From Bacteroidota bacterium (GTDB taxonomy: Bacteria; Bacteroidota; Ignavibacteria; Kryptoniales; JAKASW01): a DNA stretch of 57,429 bases. Of the stretch, positions 44,008 to 54,100 are shown piece by piece (the stretch's first letter is position 1; every line of letters begins with the position of its first letter). The stretch covers positions 1 to 57,429 of the forward strand of contig JAMCQL010000019.1 in NCBI GenBank assembly GCA_023381615.1, read 5' to 3'. The notes beneath the pieces are model-generated. The model was not told where the DNA came from and made no database searches. It saw nothing but the letters and a program-made list of their open reading frames with translations. The position numbers were made by a program, and so were the translations under genes.

Positions 44008-44186
44008 AAAGCCTTGAAGCGCGGTTAAAAAGGTTAGAGGATATTGTATCGCCGCGAGAAGTGGAGTTCATAATTGAAATCGGCATCTGTGAAGACACGC
44101 CGGAAAACGTATCGGAAATAATTGTCATCGAGCCTAAGAAGCCAATATCCGACCCCCGGAGAAAGACAAGCAAGGTCTCCGAATAA
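44004..44186 (+). CDS. Hypothetical small protein, paralogue 2
   Basis: 60 residues overlapping the previous stop (ATGA). Start MKSLEARLKRLEDIV repeats the MK(N/S)L(Q/E)ARL(E/K)R(I/L)E pattern of the gene before. Ends just before the operon terminator. Function unknown. Confidence 0.55.
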   Translation: MKSLEARLKRLEDIVSPREVEFIIEIGICEDTPENVSEIIVIEPKKPISDPRRKTSKVSE

Positions 44187-44205
44187 AATCAATTCTTTGC
44201 CGTCA

Positions 44206-44253
44206 AAAATGCCCCTGGTTGAATTATCTTTTGTTGGTTGTGAGGGGCATTTT
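44206..44253 (+). terminator. Terminator of the element's replication operon
   Basis: Perfect 11-bp stem AAAATGCCCCT (44206-44216) with AGGGGCATTTT (44243-44253), 26-base loop. Shields the right end and tRNA-Arg from operon readthrough, which makes the tRNA depend on a promoter in the next 300 bases. Confidence 0.65.
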
Positions 44254-44544
44254 CCGTTGTACCATGATGCATAATCCAGAGTGTTTACCCCTCTTGACTT
44301 CACGAGGGCACATAAGTTAAATTCTTTCACCATGAAACTCGAATCTGCGTCGAGACAAGTTGATTTTGAGAAAGCCGTTGGAGCCTTTGGCAACGCAGAG
44401 CCGGAGTTTCGCTTCAGCGGCTTTTCTCGTTTTATCAAGTTCACAGCAGCACGCTGGAATGTACAGTAAAATGCACAGTTTGAATCCAGACAAAATTCAA
44501 ATGAGGGCAAAAGACTTCTCCGAAAATCTGCGAAATCAGTTAGT
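44254..44544. other. Element right-end non-coding region
   Basis: About 290 bases between the terminator and attR. It should hold a promoter for the rebuilt tRNA-Arg. A 45-codon plus-strand frame (44332-44469) has no ribosome site and no recognised family. A minus-strand frame runs through the terminator and tRNA and is taken as spurious. Confidence 0.4.
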
Positions 44545-44592
44545 TTTTCAACGCGCCTGTAGCTCAATTGGATAGAGCAACAGACTTCGGAT
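44545..44592 (+). repeat. Right attachment site (attR)
   Basis: 48 bases identical to attL (35889-35936), covering eight bases upstream of the tRNA and tRNA-Arg nucleotides 1-40. Confidence 0.92.
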
Positions 44593-44626
44593 CTGTGGGT
44601 TGGGGGTTCAAGTCCCTCCAGGCGCG
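44553..44626 (+). tRNA. tRNA-Arg(TCG), rebuilt at the element's right end
   Basis: 74-nt cloverleaf: acceptor GCGCCTG/CAGGCGC, D-arm GCTC/GAGC, anticodon stem ACAGA/TCTGT with loop CTTCGGA (anticodon TCG), T-arm GGGGG-TTCAAGT-CCCTC with one G-T pair, discriminator G, no encoded CCA. The 5' half belongs to the element copy of the repeat, the 3' half to the chromosome. Confidence 0.95.
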
Positions 44627-44844
44627 CTACGGATTGTCAGGGCTGCCGTACTCCATTGTTTCCAAGCAGACCTTGTGGATTCCGCCAATGCCAGAGTCTT
44701 CCATGTGAGTCATCACTACTTCTAACACTGAGACTAAGCATGGTTGATCCGGTGAGACAATATTTATTCATCACAAGGAAATCGCGAAACCAATTGTAAG
44801 TCTCGCCGTAATCTGAAGAGAATAAAAAGCAGAGGGCTTTTAAG

Positions 44845-45957
44845 ATGCCTAACAAACACAGAGGAAAAAAGAAGAAATGGATCATCGGCGCGTCAGCAGT
44901 GGTCCTTCTGGCAATCGGAGCATTCGTCGTCGCAAAATCCAAGAATAACGGTTCGTCAGAGGGGACACCCAGCGTCAAAGTTGCCAGAGGCACAATCCAG
45001 GAAAAGGCGCTCGCGGTCGGAACAATCGAGCCGCAAAATGAAATCTCGATCAAGTCCAGAGTGAGCGGTGTTGTCAAGAGACTGTATGTGGATGTAGGAT
45101 CATTTGTGCATGCTGGAGATCCTCTTCTTGAAGTGAAGCCTGATCCGACACCTATCGAACTCGCCGACGCAAAACGACAACTCGAATTGGCATTGGTGGA
45201 TTACGACAACGTGAAAAGGGAAAAAGATCGTCAAGATATCTTGCACAAGCGCTCACTGATATCCGACCAAGATTATGACAACACGCAGAAACAGTACAAG
45301 GAATCCGAACTGCGGGTGAAGATTGCACGCGAGAAACTCGAGCTGATGCAGAGTGGCAAAGTGACGATAGGCAACACGAAGATTGAATCGATAATCTACG
45401 CGCCAATCGACGGTTATGTCCTGACGCGTACCGTCGAAGTAGGAGATCCTGTCACCCCCTTGACTTCTTACCAGGAAGGGACAGTCTTAATGAAGATGGC
45501 GAATATGAAGAACCTTGTTTTCAAAGGTACGGTCGACGAGATCGACGTCGGCAAACTGCGTGAAGGGATGCCAGCCGAACTAAGGGTCGGCGCTCTTCCG
45601 GGCGACACGATCCCCGGCAGACTCTCGAAGATATGGCTGGAGGCAGAGAAGAAAGAAAATGCGTCGGTATTCCCTATCGAGATTGCGATCTCCAACACGA
45701 AAAATGTCACCCTGCGAGCGGGCTATTCCGCCAATGCCGATGTTATCATACAAAAGAAGACCAACATTCTCTATATACCGGAACGGGTTGTGACGTTCAG
45801 GAACGATTCTTCGTTCGTAAAGCTCGCGCTAGCCGACAATAAATCCGAAGAACGCGCAATCAAAACCGGCCTGAGCGACGCCATCAACATCGAGGTAGTC
45901 TCCGGTTTGAAGGAAGGCGACAAAGTCCTCGAAAAACCCGTCACGAAAATCAACTAA
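44845..45957 (+). CDS. Efflux periplasmic adaptor (MacA/HlyD-like)
   Basis: 370 residues with one N-terminal membrane anchor (WIIGASAVVLLAIGAFVVA), a biotinyl-lipoyl-like half (IKSRVSGVVKRLYVDVG and IIYAPIDGYVLTRTVEVG) split by an alpha-hairpin coiled coil (about residues 110-165), and a beta-barrel/MP domain. Acts as the periplasmic bridge in an ABC-type tripartite exporter. Followed 9 bases later by two MacB-like permeases. No ATPase gene is in the cluster, at least within the window. Confidence 0.9.
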   Translation: MPNKHRGKKKKWIIGASAVVLLAIGAFVVAKSKNNGSSEGTPSVKVARGTIQEKALAVGTIEPQNEISIKSRVSGVVKRLYVDVGSFVHAGDPLLEVKPDPTPIELADAKRQLELALVDYDNVKREKDRQDILHKRSLISDQDYDNTQKQYKESELRVKIAREKLELMQSGKVTIGNTKIESIIYAPIDGYVLTRTVEVGDPVTPLTSYQEGTVLMKMANMKNLVFKGTVDEIDVGKLREGMPAELRVGALPGDTIPGRLSKIWLEAEKKENASVFPIEIAISNTKNVTLRAGYSANADVIIQKKTNILYIPERVVTFRNDSSFVKLALADNKSEERAIKTGLSDAINIEVVSGLKEGDKVLEKPVTKIN

Positions 45958-45966
45958 CACCCCGAC

Positions 45967-47202
45967 ATGACTGCGTTTATAGGTTTCTTCTCGGAATTCT
46001 TCGCTGACCTTCGCGCGCAGAAAATGCGGGCTTTCCTAACGATGTTCGGTATCATCTGGGGAACAGTCACGATCATCGTCCTGATTTCATTCGGACTCGG
46101 GTTCAAGAAACAAGCAATGATCAACATGCATGGAATGGGCGAAAGCATTTCCGTCCTCTTCCCTAACAGAACGACGAAGCCTTACCAAGGATTCGGGATC
46201 GGAAGGCAGATAAATCTGACCGAGGAAGCGGCTTCCATTATCCAGGCTAAGGTACGCGACATTCAGTCGATAAGCCCGGAGTATATAGGAATGTCGACTC
46301 CCCTCAGATATGGAAACAACATCACCAGCCCCGGAATCACCGGGATATACCCAATCTACGAGCATATGAGGAACATTATCCCCGCGCAGGGTGGGCGGTT
46401 CATTGACACGCTGGACGTCGCAGCACGAAGACGCGTCGTTGTTCTCGGAAACCAGGTGAAAGATTACCTCTTCGGCGACAAAGACGCTATCGGAAAAATT
46501 GTCTACGTCGGTCAGACACCCTTCACTGTTGTTGGAGTGATGCAGAAGAAGAACCAGAATTCATCCTACTACATGCGTGACCAGGACAGGATTTTCATTC
46601 CGGCGCCGACTTACACCGCAATGTTCGGCACTCCTTACATTACCGACATCGTGTACAAAGCCAGTGATGCATCAAGAACGGCTGATGTGGAACGAGAAGT
46701 GCGCGAGGCACTCGGAGAGAAATACAAATTTGATCCGGCCGACATGGATGCAATGTTCATCTGGAACACTACCGACATGGATAAGATACTCCTTTACATC
46801 ACCGTAGGCTTTACATTGTTCCTGGGGATCATCGGAAGTTTCACACTTGGCGTCGCCGGGCTGGGAGTTGCCAATATCATGTTTATCGTGGTCAACGAAC
46901 GTGTTAAGGAAATCGGCGTGAAGAGAGCGGTCGGGGCAAGAAAATCTACAATCCTTCTCCAGTTCTTCGCGGAGACTTTTATGATTGTCGGATTGGGCGC
47001 GGCAATTGGCTTCCTGCTCGGCTGGGGGATCGTTGCGGCCCTGCAGCTCATCCCAGTTAAAGACTATATTGGGACGCCCGCGATTTCCCTCCCCGTCGTT
47101 CTATCAACCATGTCGATATTGGCAGCGATCGGACTTTCCGCCGGGATGATGCCTGCAAGACGCGCCGCGAACCTCGATGTTGTAGAGTGTCTGAGAGACT
47201 AA
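45967..47202 (+). CDS. ABC transporter permease, MacB/FtsX type
   Basis: 411 residues: N-terminal membrane helix (IIWGTVTIIVLISFGLGF), a large periplasmic MacB_PCD domain, and three C-terminal helices of the FtsX domain ending MMPARRAANLDVVECLRD. Exports lipoproteins, peptides or drugs with an ATPase encoded elsewhere. Paralogue of the following gene; presumably they form a heterodimer. Confidence 0.9.
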   Translation: MTAFIGFFSEFFADLRAQKMRAFLTMFGIIWGTVTIIVLISFGLGFKKQAMINMHGMGESISVLFPNRTTKPYQGFGIGRQINLTEEAASIIQAKVRDIQSISPEYIGMSTPLRYGNNITSPGITGIYPIYEHMRNIIPAQGGRFIDTLDVAARRRVVVLGNQVKDYLFGDKDAIGKIVYVGQTPFTVVGVMQKKNQNSSYYMRDQDRIFIPAPTYTAMFGTPYITDIVYKASDASRTADVEREVREALGEKYKFDPADMDAMFIWNTTDMDKILLYITVGFTLFLGIIGSFTLGVAGLGVANIMFIVVNERVKEIGVKRAVGARKSTILLQFFAETFMIVGLGAAIGFLLGWGIVAALQLIPVKDYIGTPAISLPVVLSTMSILAAIGLSAGMMPARRAANLDVVECLRD

Positions 47203-47227
47203 TGAATCCCCCAGGAGACTGCAGAAT

Positions 47228-48469
47228 ATGATAATCGAACTCATCAGAGAATTCTTCCGTGACATGAACAGCCACAGGATGCGCACCGTACTCACACTGA
47301 TCGCGATTACCTGGGGGACGATGTCAGTTGTACTCCTCCTGGCATTCGGAGAGGGTTTCGGCACTGCCATGAGGAACGGAATGGTGAACGCGTGGAACAG
47401 GGTCCTCATCGTTTACGGCGGAGAAACCGGAAAGGTTTACCAAGGGTTACCCAAAGGACGCGGCGTCAATCTCGAAGAAAGCGATGTGACACTGCTGAAG
47501 GCAACTGTGCCGAACATAGTCATGATCAGTCCGCAGTACAGGAAAAACGCAGAGTTGTTTTACGGCAAGACGCGGCTGACAACCGAATGCGAAGGAGCCG
47601 GGCCGGACTTCGAGGTAATGCGCGCGATGTACCCTGAAGCAGGAGGTCGATTCATCGATGCCAACGACATCAAATATCAGAAGCGCAGTCTTTTTCTCGG
47701 GTACGAAATTGCCGGCGATCTGTTCAAGGGTGAGAACCCAATTGGGAAAACCGTGATGTTGGATAATGTGCCGTTCACCGTTATCGGCATCATGGAGAAG
47801 AAGCTGCAGACATCCATGAACAACGGCCCGGATTCAAGGCGTGCTGTCATACCGTATTCCACATTCAGAATGATATACGGTTACGAGCACATCAACACGA
47901 TTCTCATCAAGGCCGCGAGCCCGAGCATGCAGACTCGGATGATCAGTGATATCCGCCAGGTATTGGGAAGGAAATACAGATTCGATCCGACTGACGAGCG
48001 CGCGGTGGGCATATTCGACACAATGATGATAGACGAGATCATCAAGAAAGTCAGCCTGGGAGTAAACATATTCCTCGGCGTCGTCGGTTTTTTCACTCTT
48101 ATGATAGCGGGGGTGGGAGTTGCAAATGTCATGTATGTTGTTGTGAAGGAGCGGACCAGAGAAATAGGGATCGAGATAGCAGTAGGGGCAAAGAGGGTTC
48201 ATATCTTGTCCCAATTCGTGTTTGAGGCGCTTTTCCTTTCGTTGCTTGGAGGAACTTTAGGCCTGCTGCTATCGTGGGGTATTGTTTACGCAATGAGCTT
48301 CGTGAACACAAGCAGTGGCCCGATGCAATTTCTCGGAAGGCCGATACTCTCGATAGGCATAATGCTTTTTACGGTAATTGTCCTGACGCTTATCGGCTTA
48401 TTCGCGGGAGTCTTCCCTGCCCGCAGAGCGGCGGGAGTTGATCCGGTAGAATCACTAAGGTACGAGTAG
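47228..48469 (+). CDS. ABC transporter permease, MacB/FtsX type
   Basis: 413 residues with the same plan as the gene before: first helix (ITWGTMSVVLLLAFGEGF), periplasmic domain, C-terminal FtsX helices ending FPARRAAGVDPVESLRYE. It starts 25 bases after the first permease. Together with the adaptor they form an adaptor-permease-permease unit lacking its ATP-binding subunit. Confidence 0.9.
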   Translation: MIIELIREFFRDMNSHRMRTVLTLIAITWGTMSVVLLLAFGEGFGTAMRNGMVNAWNRVLIVYGGETGKVYQGLPKGRGVNLEESDVTLLKATVPNIVMISPQYRKNAELFYGKTRLTTECEGAGPDFEVMRAMYPEAGGRFIDANDIKYQKRSLFLGYEIAGDLFKGENPIGKTVMLDNVPFTVIGIMEKKLQTSMNNGPDSRRAVIPYSTFRMIYGYEHINTILIKAASPSMQTRMISDIRQVLGRKYRFDPTDERAVGIFDTMMIDEIIKKVSLGVNIFLGVVGFFTLMIAGVGVANVMYVVVKERTREIGIEIAVGAKRVHILSQFVFEALFLSLLGGTLGLLLSWGIVYAMSFVNTSSGPMQFLGRPILSIGIMLFTVIVLTLIGLFAGVFPARRAAGVDPVESLRYE

Positions 48470-48860
48470 GAGAGCGATGCATTGCTCTTTTATCGTCACA
48501 CCGCTCTTAAAAGTCGGCATCGGTTGAAACCGACGCCTCAGGAAGCACGAAACCCGAAGGGTTTTGTACAAATGAGCCGTCCAATTTATTGGATGGCGAT
48601 CTTTTTGGACATCCACCCATTACATTTTCTAGTTCCTGGATTCCCGTTCCCCACTTACGTGAGGACAAGTTTCACGGGAATGACCATTAAGTGGGACTGT
48701 TCGCACACTCTGCCCGTGTTACCTCTCATTGTTATTAATTCCCCCACCAACTAAATTTCTCTCGAATTTCGGCATTACATAATATTGTTGGCAACTTCGG
48801 TGAGGCCAAAAGGCAGCACCGGTAGTTTTTCACTCTTCCTAATACTGAAAGGAAAACGAT
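48470..48860. other. Hairpin-rich intergenic region before serA
   Basis: 391 bases with several separate palindromes: CGGTT-GAA-ACCG-type (about 48515-48535), AAACCC-GAA-GGGTTT (48550-48564), GCCGTCCAA-TTTA-TTGGATGGC (48576-48597), and TTCCCGT/ACGGGAA (48641-48680) around CACTTACGTGAG. The first may end the permease transcript. The serA promoter should lie near the right end. No coding frame is convincing. Confidence 0.45.
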
Positions 48861-50069
48861 ATGAAAGTGCTAATTGCGGACAAGCTGTCGGACAAAACCG
48901 TCTCAGCACTGAAGAAACTCGGCATGGACATTTCCGTGGATACTGAATTGACAGCGGAGAATTTGCCGCAAGCGGTAGGCGACTCAGATACACTCATCGT
49001 TCGCTCAACAAAAGTTACTGCCAAGACCATTGAGGCGGCAAACAATCTTTCACTCATCATTCGTGCGGGAGCTGGTGTAAACACGATCGATCTCGCCGCC
49101 GCTAATGCGCGAGGCATTTATGTATCTAATTGCCCGGGCAAAAACACCGAAGCTGTCGCAGAATTGGCAATTGGATTTTTGATTGCGGCAGACAGACAGA
49201 TTGCGAATGCGACAATTGATCTGCGCAACGGTTTCTGGAAGAAAAAGGAATACGGAAAAGCGCGCGGCCTGAAGGGACGCGTTCTCGGAATCATCGGCTT
49301 CGGTGCAATCGGAAAGGCAGTTGCAAAACGCGCGCAGAGTCTTGAAATGAAAGTATTGGTATGGTCAAGGAGTCTGACTAAAGAAAACGCCGAGCAGTTC
49401 GGAGTAATTTCCGCTCCGGATCCGGTAACACTCGCACAGCAGTCGGACGCAATCAGCGTACACGTCGCTTACAAGCCGGAGACTCATCATTTGATCAATA
49501 AAGTTTTTCTTGATGCGATGAAGAACGGATCGATATTAGTCAATACATCAAGAGGAGAGGTTGTAGATACTTCCGCTTTAAAGGAAGCCATAAAGACCAA
49601 AAAGCTCCGCGTCGGTCTTGATGTATTTGAAGATGAACCCGCAGGCGGCGAAGCGTCCTTCGGCGACAAAGAACTTGCCGAAGTTATTACAGGCACACCT
49701 CATATCGGGGCATCGACAGATCAAGCCTCAGAAGCAATTGCCGACGAAGTCGTCCAAATCGTAAAGTCTTTTCAAGAAACAGGCGTACCATTCAACACTG
49801 TTAACATCCGTGCGCGTTCCTCTGCTACGCAGTCGCTTGTCGTCAGGCATTACAATAGAGTCGGCGTCCTTGCCGGGATATTGGACAAACTTCGCAGCAA
49901 CGGAATCAACGTGGAGGAGATGACGAATATAATTTTTGAGACTTCGAAAGCTGCGTGCTGTACACTGCTGCTTGATGACGCACCTTCAAGTGACGTGTTA
50001 AGTCAGATGCAAAAAGACGAAAACATTATTGAGGTTGCGCTGAAACCGTTGACCTTTACTGGTTCCTAA
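48861..50069 (+). CDS. serA: D-3-phosphoglycerate dehydrogenase
   Basis: 402 residues. D-isomer hydroxyacid dehydrogenase fold: substrate domain (VLIADKLSDKTVSALK, RAGAGVNTIDLAAANARGI), NAD-binding domain (LGIIGFGAIGKAVAKRA), catalytic Arg in VNTSRGEVVD, Glu in DVFEDEPA and His in TPHIGASTDQA, and a short C-terminal ACT-like regulatory domain (VVRHYNRVGVLAGILDKL). First step of serine synthesis; ACT-type serine feedback is likely but the domain is truncated relative to E. coli SerA. Confidence 0.93.
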   Translation: MKVLIADKLSDKTVSALKKLGMDISVDTELTAENLPQAVGDSDTLIVRSTKVTAKTIEAANNLSLIIRAGAGVNTIDLAAANARGIYVSNCPGKNTEAVAELAIGFLIAADRQIANATIDLRNGFWKKKEYGKARGLKGRVLGIIGFGAIGKAVAKRAQSLEMKVLVWSRSLTKENAEQFGVISAPDPVTLAQQSDAISVHVAYKPETHHLINKVFLDAMKNGSILVNTSRGEVVDTSALKEAIKTKKLRVGLDVFEDEPAGGEASFGDKELAEVITGTPHIGASTDQASEAIADEVVQIVKSFQETGVPFNTVNIRARSSATQSLVVRHYNRVGVLAGILDKLRSNGINVEEMTNIIFETSKAACCTLLLDDAPSSDVLSQMQKDENIIEVALKPLTFTGS

Positions 50070-50098
50070 AAAGAAAAGATTTCGCGAGACATAAAGAG

Positions 50099-50132
50099 AA
50101 AAGGGCATCCCGACAAGTCGGGATGCCCTTTT
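50099..50132. terminator. Strong bidirectional terminator
   Basis: 16-bp perfect stem AAAAGGGCATCCCGAC / GTCGGGATGCCCTTTT with a two-base loop, between convergent serA and the DHOD-like gene. The core TCCCGACAAGTCGGGA is of the palindrome-family type. Confidence 0.9.
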
Positions 50133-50149
50133 TTATCGCTGAACCAGAA

Positions 50150-51148
50150 TTAGATAAGTAATTTATAACGGTTCAAAGCCTTCACGTAGTTGGCACGCTC
50201 AAAAGCCGCAGGATCAGCAACCGATTTCTGGCTCATACTTCCCTTCATCTGTTCAATCGAAACATATCCATGTTCTTCCATCCAGCGATTCAGATCACCG
50301 AGAACATTTTTGATGTGCCCATGCCCACTCTGAAGCAACGCCGAACACATCATGGTTATGTCTGCGCCTGCCATCACCAACTTCAGAACATCTTCTGCCG
50401 TGTGAATACCGCTCGTAGCCGCAAGGCTTGCTTTCAGCTTCCCGTAAAATATCGCGATCCATCTCATCGGCAGACGATTTGCGGGAGAGTCGCTTAAAGT
50501 TACACTCGGAGTGATCTCAAGCTCGTTGAGATCGATGTCCGGCTGGTAAAACCGGTTGAACATGACAAGACCATTTGCTCCGGCTTTGACGAGCCTTTCC
50601 GCCATCTGCGAAAGTGAACTAAAGTACGGGCTTAACTTAACCGCAATTGGGATGTTCACTGCATCTCTGACCGCTGATAAAACGTCGATGTATCTCTCTT
50701 CGACATCCTGAGACGTCAAGCGAGGATCAGTCGGGATGTAATAGACGTTCAGTTCAACCGCGTCCGCACCCGCTTCCTCAAAATACTTAGCATACTTTAT
50801 CCACCCGCCGGCAGTAATTCCGTTCAAGCTCGGGATCACAGGAACGCCAAGCGACTCTTTCGCTTTTCTCAGAAGATCGAGATACGCATCCGGCTCCAGA
50901 TTGTATTCTGATGCGGATGGCATGTATGTTAACGCTTCCGCAAAGCTATCTATGCCGTAATGCAAGTAATGATCCAGCTCGGCGCTTTCGTGCACGATTT
51001 CCTCTTCGAAAAGAGAATACATCACGATCGCCGACGCTCCAGAATCTTCGAGCCGTTTCATGCTGTCAAGATTGCGCGAGAGCGGGCTGGCAGACGGGAC
51101 GATGGGATTTTTAAGTTTTATTCCAAGATATTTTGTTGTCAAATCCAT
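50150..51148 (-). CDS. Dihydroorotate dehydrogenase-like protein
   Basis: 332 residues starting [20 protein letters not shown], the standard N-terminus of a DHOD-like TIM-barrel family often next to nifJ in anaerobic FCB bacteria. FMN-site motifs: [30 protein letters not shown], and [18 protein letters not shown]. The active-site base position of true PyrD is not clear, so a pyrimidine role is uncertain; a redox partner or PreA-like role is possible. Start at ATG 51148 is preferred to an upstream TTG at 51184. Confidence 0.83.
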   Translation of the reverse strand: MDLTTKYLGIKLKNPIVPSASPLSRNLDSMKRLEDSGASAIVMYSLFEEEIVHESAELDHYLHYGIDSFAEALTYMPSASEYNLEPDAYLDLLRKAKESLGVPVIPSLNGITAGGWIKYAKYFEEAGADAVELNVYYIPTDPRLTSQDVEERYIDVLSAVRDAVNIPIAVKLSPYFSSLSQMAERLVKAGANGLVMFNRFYQPDIDLNELEITPSVTLSDSPANRLPMRWIAIFYGKLKASLAATSGIHTAEDVLKLVMAGADITMMCSALLQSGHGHIKNVLGDLNRWMEEHGYVSIEQMKGSMSQKSVADPAAFERANYVKALNRYKLLI

Positions 51149-51186
51149 ATTTGGACTTTCAGTTTCGTTTTCAAATGACTGCAAAA

Positions 51187-54100
51187 TTAATTCAAGGGAG
51201 TCGCAGCTTGAGTTGCGGCTTTCTTAGCAGCATCCGCCCCATCTCCGGATTTTTGCGGCTCGTATTCTTTCGAAAGCTGTTCATACATTTTCCACCTTTG
51301 CTGAACATCTTCCTGAGCGAGATTCATAAGGAATTTTGCTCTTTCCGGATAAATCTTTTTTAGAATATTGAACCGTGTTTCAAGTGAAGTAAATTCACTT
51401 AGCGATCCCTTCGGAGCTTTGGAATCAAGCTTGAACGGGTTCTTCCCTTCTGTAGTCAATCGAGGGTTGAAACGGAATAGCGGCCAGTAACCGGTCTCAA
51501 CGGCAATTTTCTGATTGCGCGCGCCGAGGGACATGTCGATGCCGTGTTCAATGCAGTGCGAGTAGGCAATTATTATCGAAGGACCGTCATAAGATTCGGC
51601 TTCGAGGAATGCGCGAACCGTCTGCGCATCGTTTGCTCCCATCGCAACTCGCGCGACGTATACGTTGCCGTACATCAGAGCCATCAACGACAAATCTTTC
51701 TTTGGCATCGGCTTACCTGCCGCCGCAAACTTTGCAACCGCCGCGCGCGATGTTGACTTGGACATCTGACCGCCCGTATTAGAGTAAACCTCAGTATCCA
51801 AAACAAGAATGTTAACATTTTTGCCCGAAGCGATAACGTGGTCAAGTCCGCCGTATCCAATGTCGTATGCCCAGCCGTCTCCACCGAATATCCAGACACT
51901 TCTCTTCACAAGATTGTCTGCGATGTTCATGAGACTTCGAGCTTCCGTCGAATTTGCTGAACCTAATTTCTCTTTGAGAACTTTCACTCTTTGTCGCTGC
52001 TCGTAAATGCCTGCTTCATCCGATTGATCGGCTTCGAGCAGTTCCTTCGCCAATTGTTCACCAATTTGGCCCGCGAGTTTCTGCACAAGCTCTCTTGCCA
52101 TTTCGGTTTGCTTGTCAACTGCAAGCCTCATTCCAAGACCAAACTCAGCGTTGTCTTCGAAGAGTGAATTCGACCAAGCTGGTCCTTTTCCGTCTCTATT
52201 TACCGTATAAGGCGTAGTTGGAAGGTTGCCGCCGTATATCGAGGAGCACCCGGTCGCATTTGCAACGAGCGAACGGTCGCCAAATAGTTGCGTAACGAGC
52301 TTCACGTAGGGCGTCTCACCGCATCCGGAGCAAGCGCCGGAATATTCAAACAGAGGCTCCAAGAATTGCGAATCTTTCACCGAATCCAACTTGACTGTTC
52401 TGCGGTCGATCTCTGGAAGATTCAAGAAGAAATCGTAATTGACTCTCTCGGCTTCTCTAAGCGGCGGCTGGGGCTTCATGTTTATTGCTTTGACTTTCGA
52501 CTCAGTCTTGCTCTTTGCCGGGCAGAACTCGACGCACAAACCGCATCCCGTGCAATCTTCGGGAGCAACTTGCAGAGTATATTTCATCCCTTTATGCTCC
52601 GTTCCGCGGAAATCAACCGCTATAAATGTCGGAGGTACATTGGCCAGTTCCGCCGGATCGTAGACTTTCGCGCGAATGCTGGCATGTGGGCAGATTACGA
52701 CGCACTTGTTGCACTGAATACAAATCTCCTCTTCCCAAACCGGAATCTCAAGAGCAATATTTCGTTTCTCCCACTTAGCCGTGGCTGTCGGGAATGTTCC
52801 ATCGATTGGCATTGCACTGACCGGAAGCGAGTCACCCTTACCTGCGATCATGGCAGCCGTAACCTTCTTCACATACTCAGGAGCACGGTCTGAAACCACT
52901 GGAGGCATTTCAATTATGCTGGTAACTTTATCCGGAACTTTGACTTCGAAAAGATTGGCAAGCGTTTGATCGACAGCCTGATAGTTCTGTTGAACGATCA
53001 AGTCGCCTTTCTTTCCGTATGTCTTTTTGATCGAATTCTTGATCTGAACGATCGCCTGTTCGCGCGGCAGCACACCTGAAATTGCGAAGAAACATGTTTG
53101 CATTATCGTGTTGATTCTGCTTCCCATGTTTGTCTCGCGCGCGACTTTGTAAGCATCGATGACATAGAACTTCAAATGCTTCTCGATGATCTCTTCTTGG
53201 ATATATCTCGGGAGTTTGTCCCATACTTTGTCCGGACCGTACATGCTATTAAGAAGGAAGACTCCTCCCGGCGCGGCTTTTTCAAGAACGTCAAACTTCT
53301 CGAGGAAAAACCACTGATGACATCCGACAAAATTCGCGTTGTTAATTAAATACGTGGAGTGAATCGGTTTGGGACCGAAACGAAGATGCGATACTGTCGT
53401 TGAACCGGACTTTTTCGAATCATAAACGAAATAGCCCTGTGCCTGGAAATCTGTATCGCCGCCGATGATCTTTATGGTATTTTTGTTAGCGCCTACAGTT
53501 CCATCCGCGCCTAAGCCATAGAACATCGCGCGAATTACTTCGGGCGGCTCTATGTCAAATGACGGATCGTATTCAAGACTTGTGTTGGTTACATCATCAA
53601 CGATGCCGACCGTAAAGTGATTTTTCGGCTTGTCCTTTTTCATTTCATCAAAGACCGCCTTCACCATTGCCGGTGTAAATTCCTTTGAAGACAAACCGTA
53701 TCTTCCGCCGATCACTCGCGGCGATGACTTTAACGACAGCGTCCCAGAAGCGCTTGCCTCCGCCAATGCAGTTATGACGTCCGTGTACAAAGGCTCACCA
53801 GTTGCTCCGGGTTCCTTTGTGCGGTCAAGAATAGCAATATTTTTGACCGCCTGCGGAAGAGAATTAACAAAGGCTTCAATAGAGAAAGGTCTGAACAATC
53901 TCACTTTTACGAGCCCGACCTTTTCTCCTTTTCCTTGCAGGTACTCAACTGTCTCGTGCGCGGTCTCGGCGCCGGAGCCCATCATTATTATAACCCGTTC
54001 CGCGTCAGGCGAGCCGACATACTGGAATAACCTGTACTCTCGTCCGGTAACTTTCGCAAACTTGTCCATGACTTTCTGGACAATCGCTGGACAAGCGTCA

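Larger units (their letters stand above)
35889..44592 (+). mobile_element. 8.7-kb integrative element in tRNA-Arg (satellite-like)
   Basis: Bounded by a perfect 48-bp direct repeat (35889-35936, 44545-44592; 8656 bp apart) that includes nucleotides 1-40 of tRNA-Arg(TCG). Inside: tyrosine integrase next to the left end, accessory genes with structured leaders, a replication operon ending in small proteins, and a terminator before the right end. All genes point one way. No virion, terminase, relaxase or secretion genes are seen. Best described as a phage-satellite-like or other replicating integrative element; mobility by helper phage is inference only. Confidence 0.88.

Noticed and set aside
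44034-44567. Minus-strand open frame of 177 codons across the element right end
   Set aside because: It runs against a small real gene, through a terminator and into the tRNA-Arg repeat; no family similarity or ribosome site.
48482-48754. 90-codon frame upstream of serA
   Set aside because: It crosses several perfect palindromes, starts without a ribosome site and resembles no family.
51404-51415. GATCCCTTCGGA in nifJ as another palindromic element
   Set aside because: Only the tail part matches, there is no TCCCG/CGGGA hairpin, and the encoded residues fit the normal NifJ sequence.
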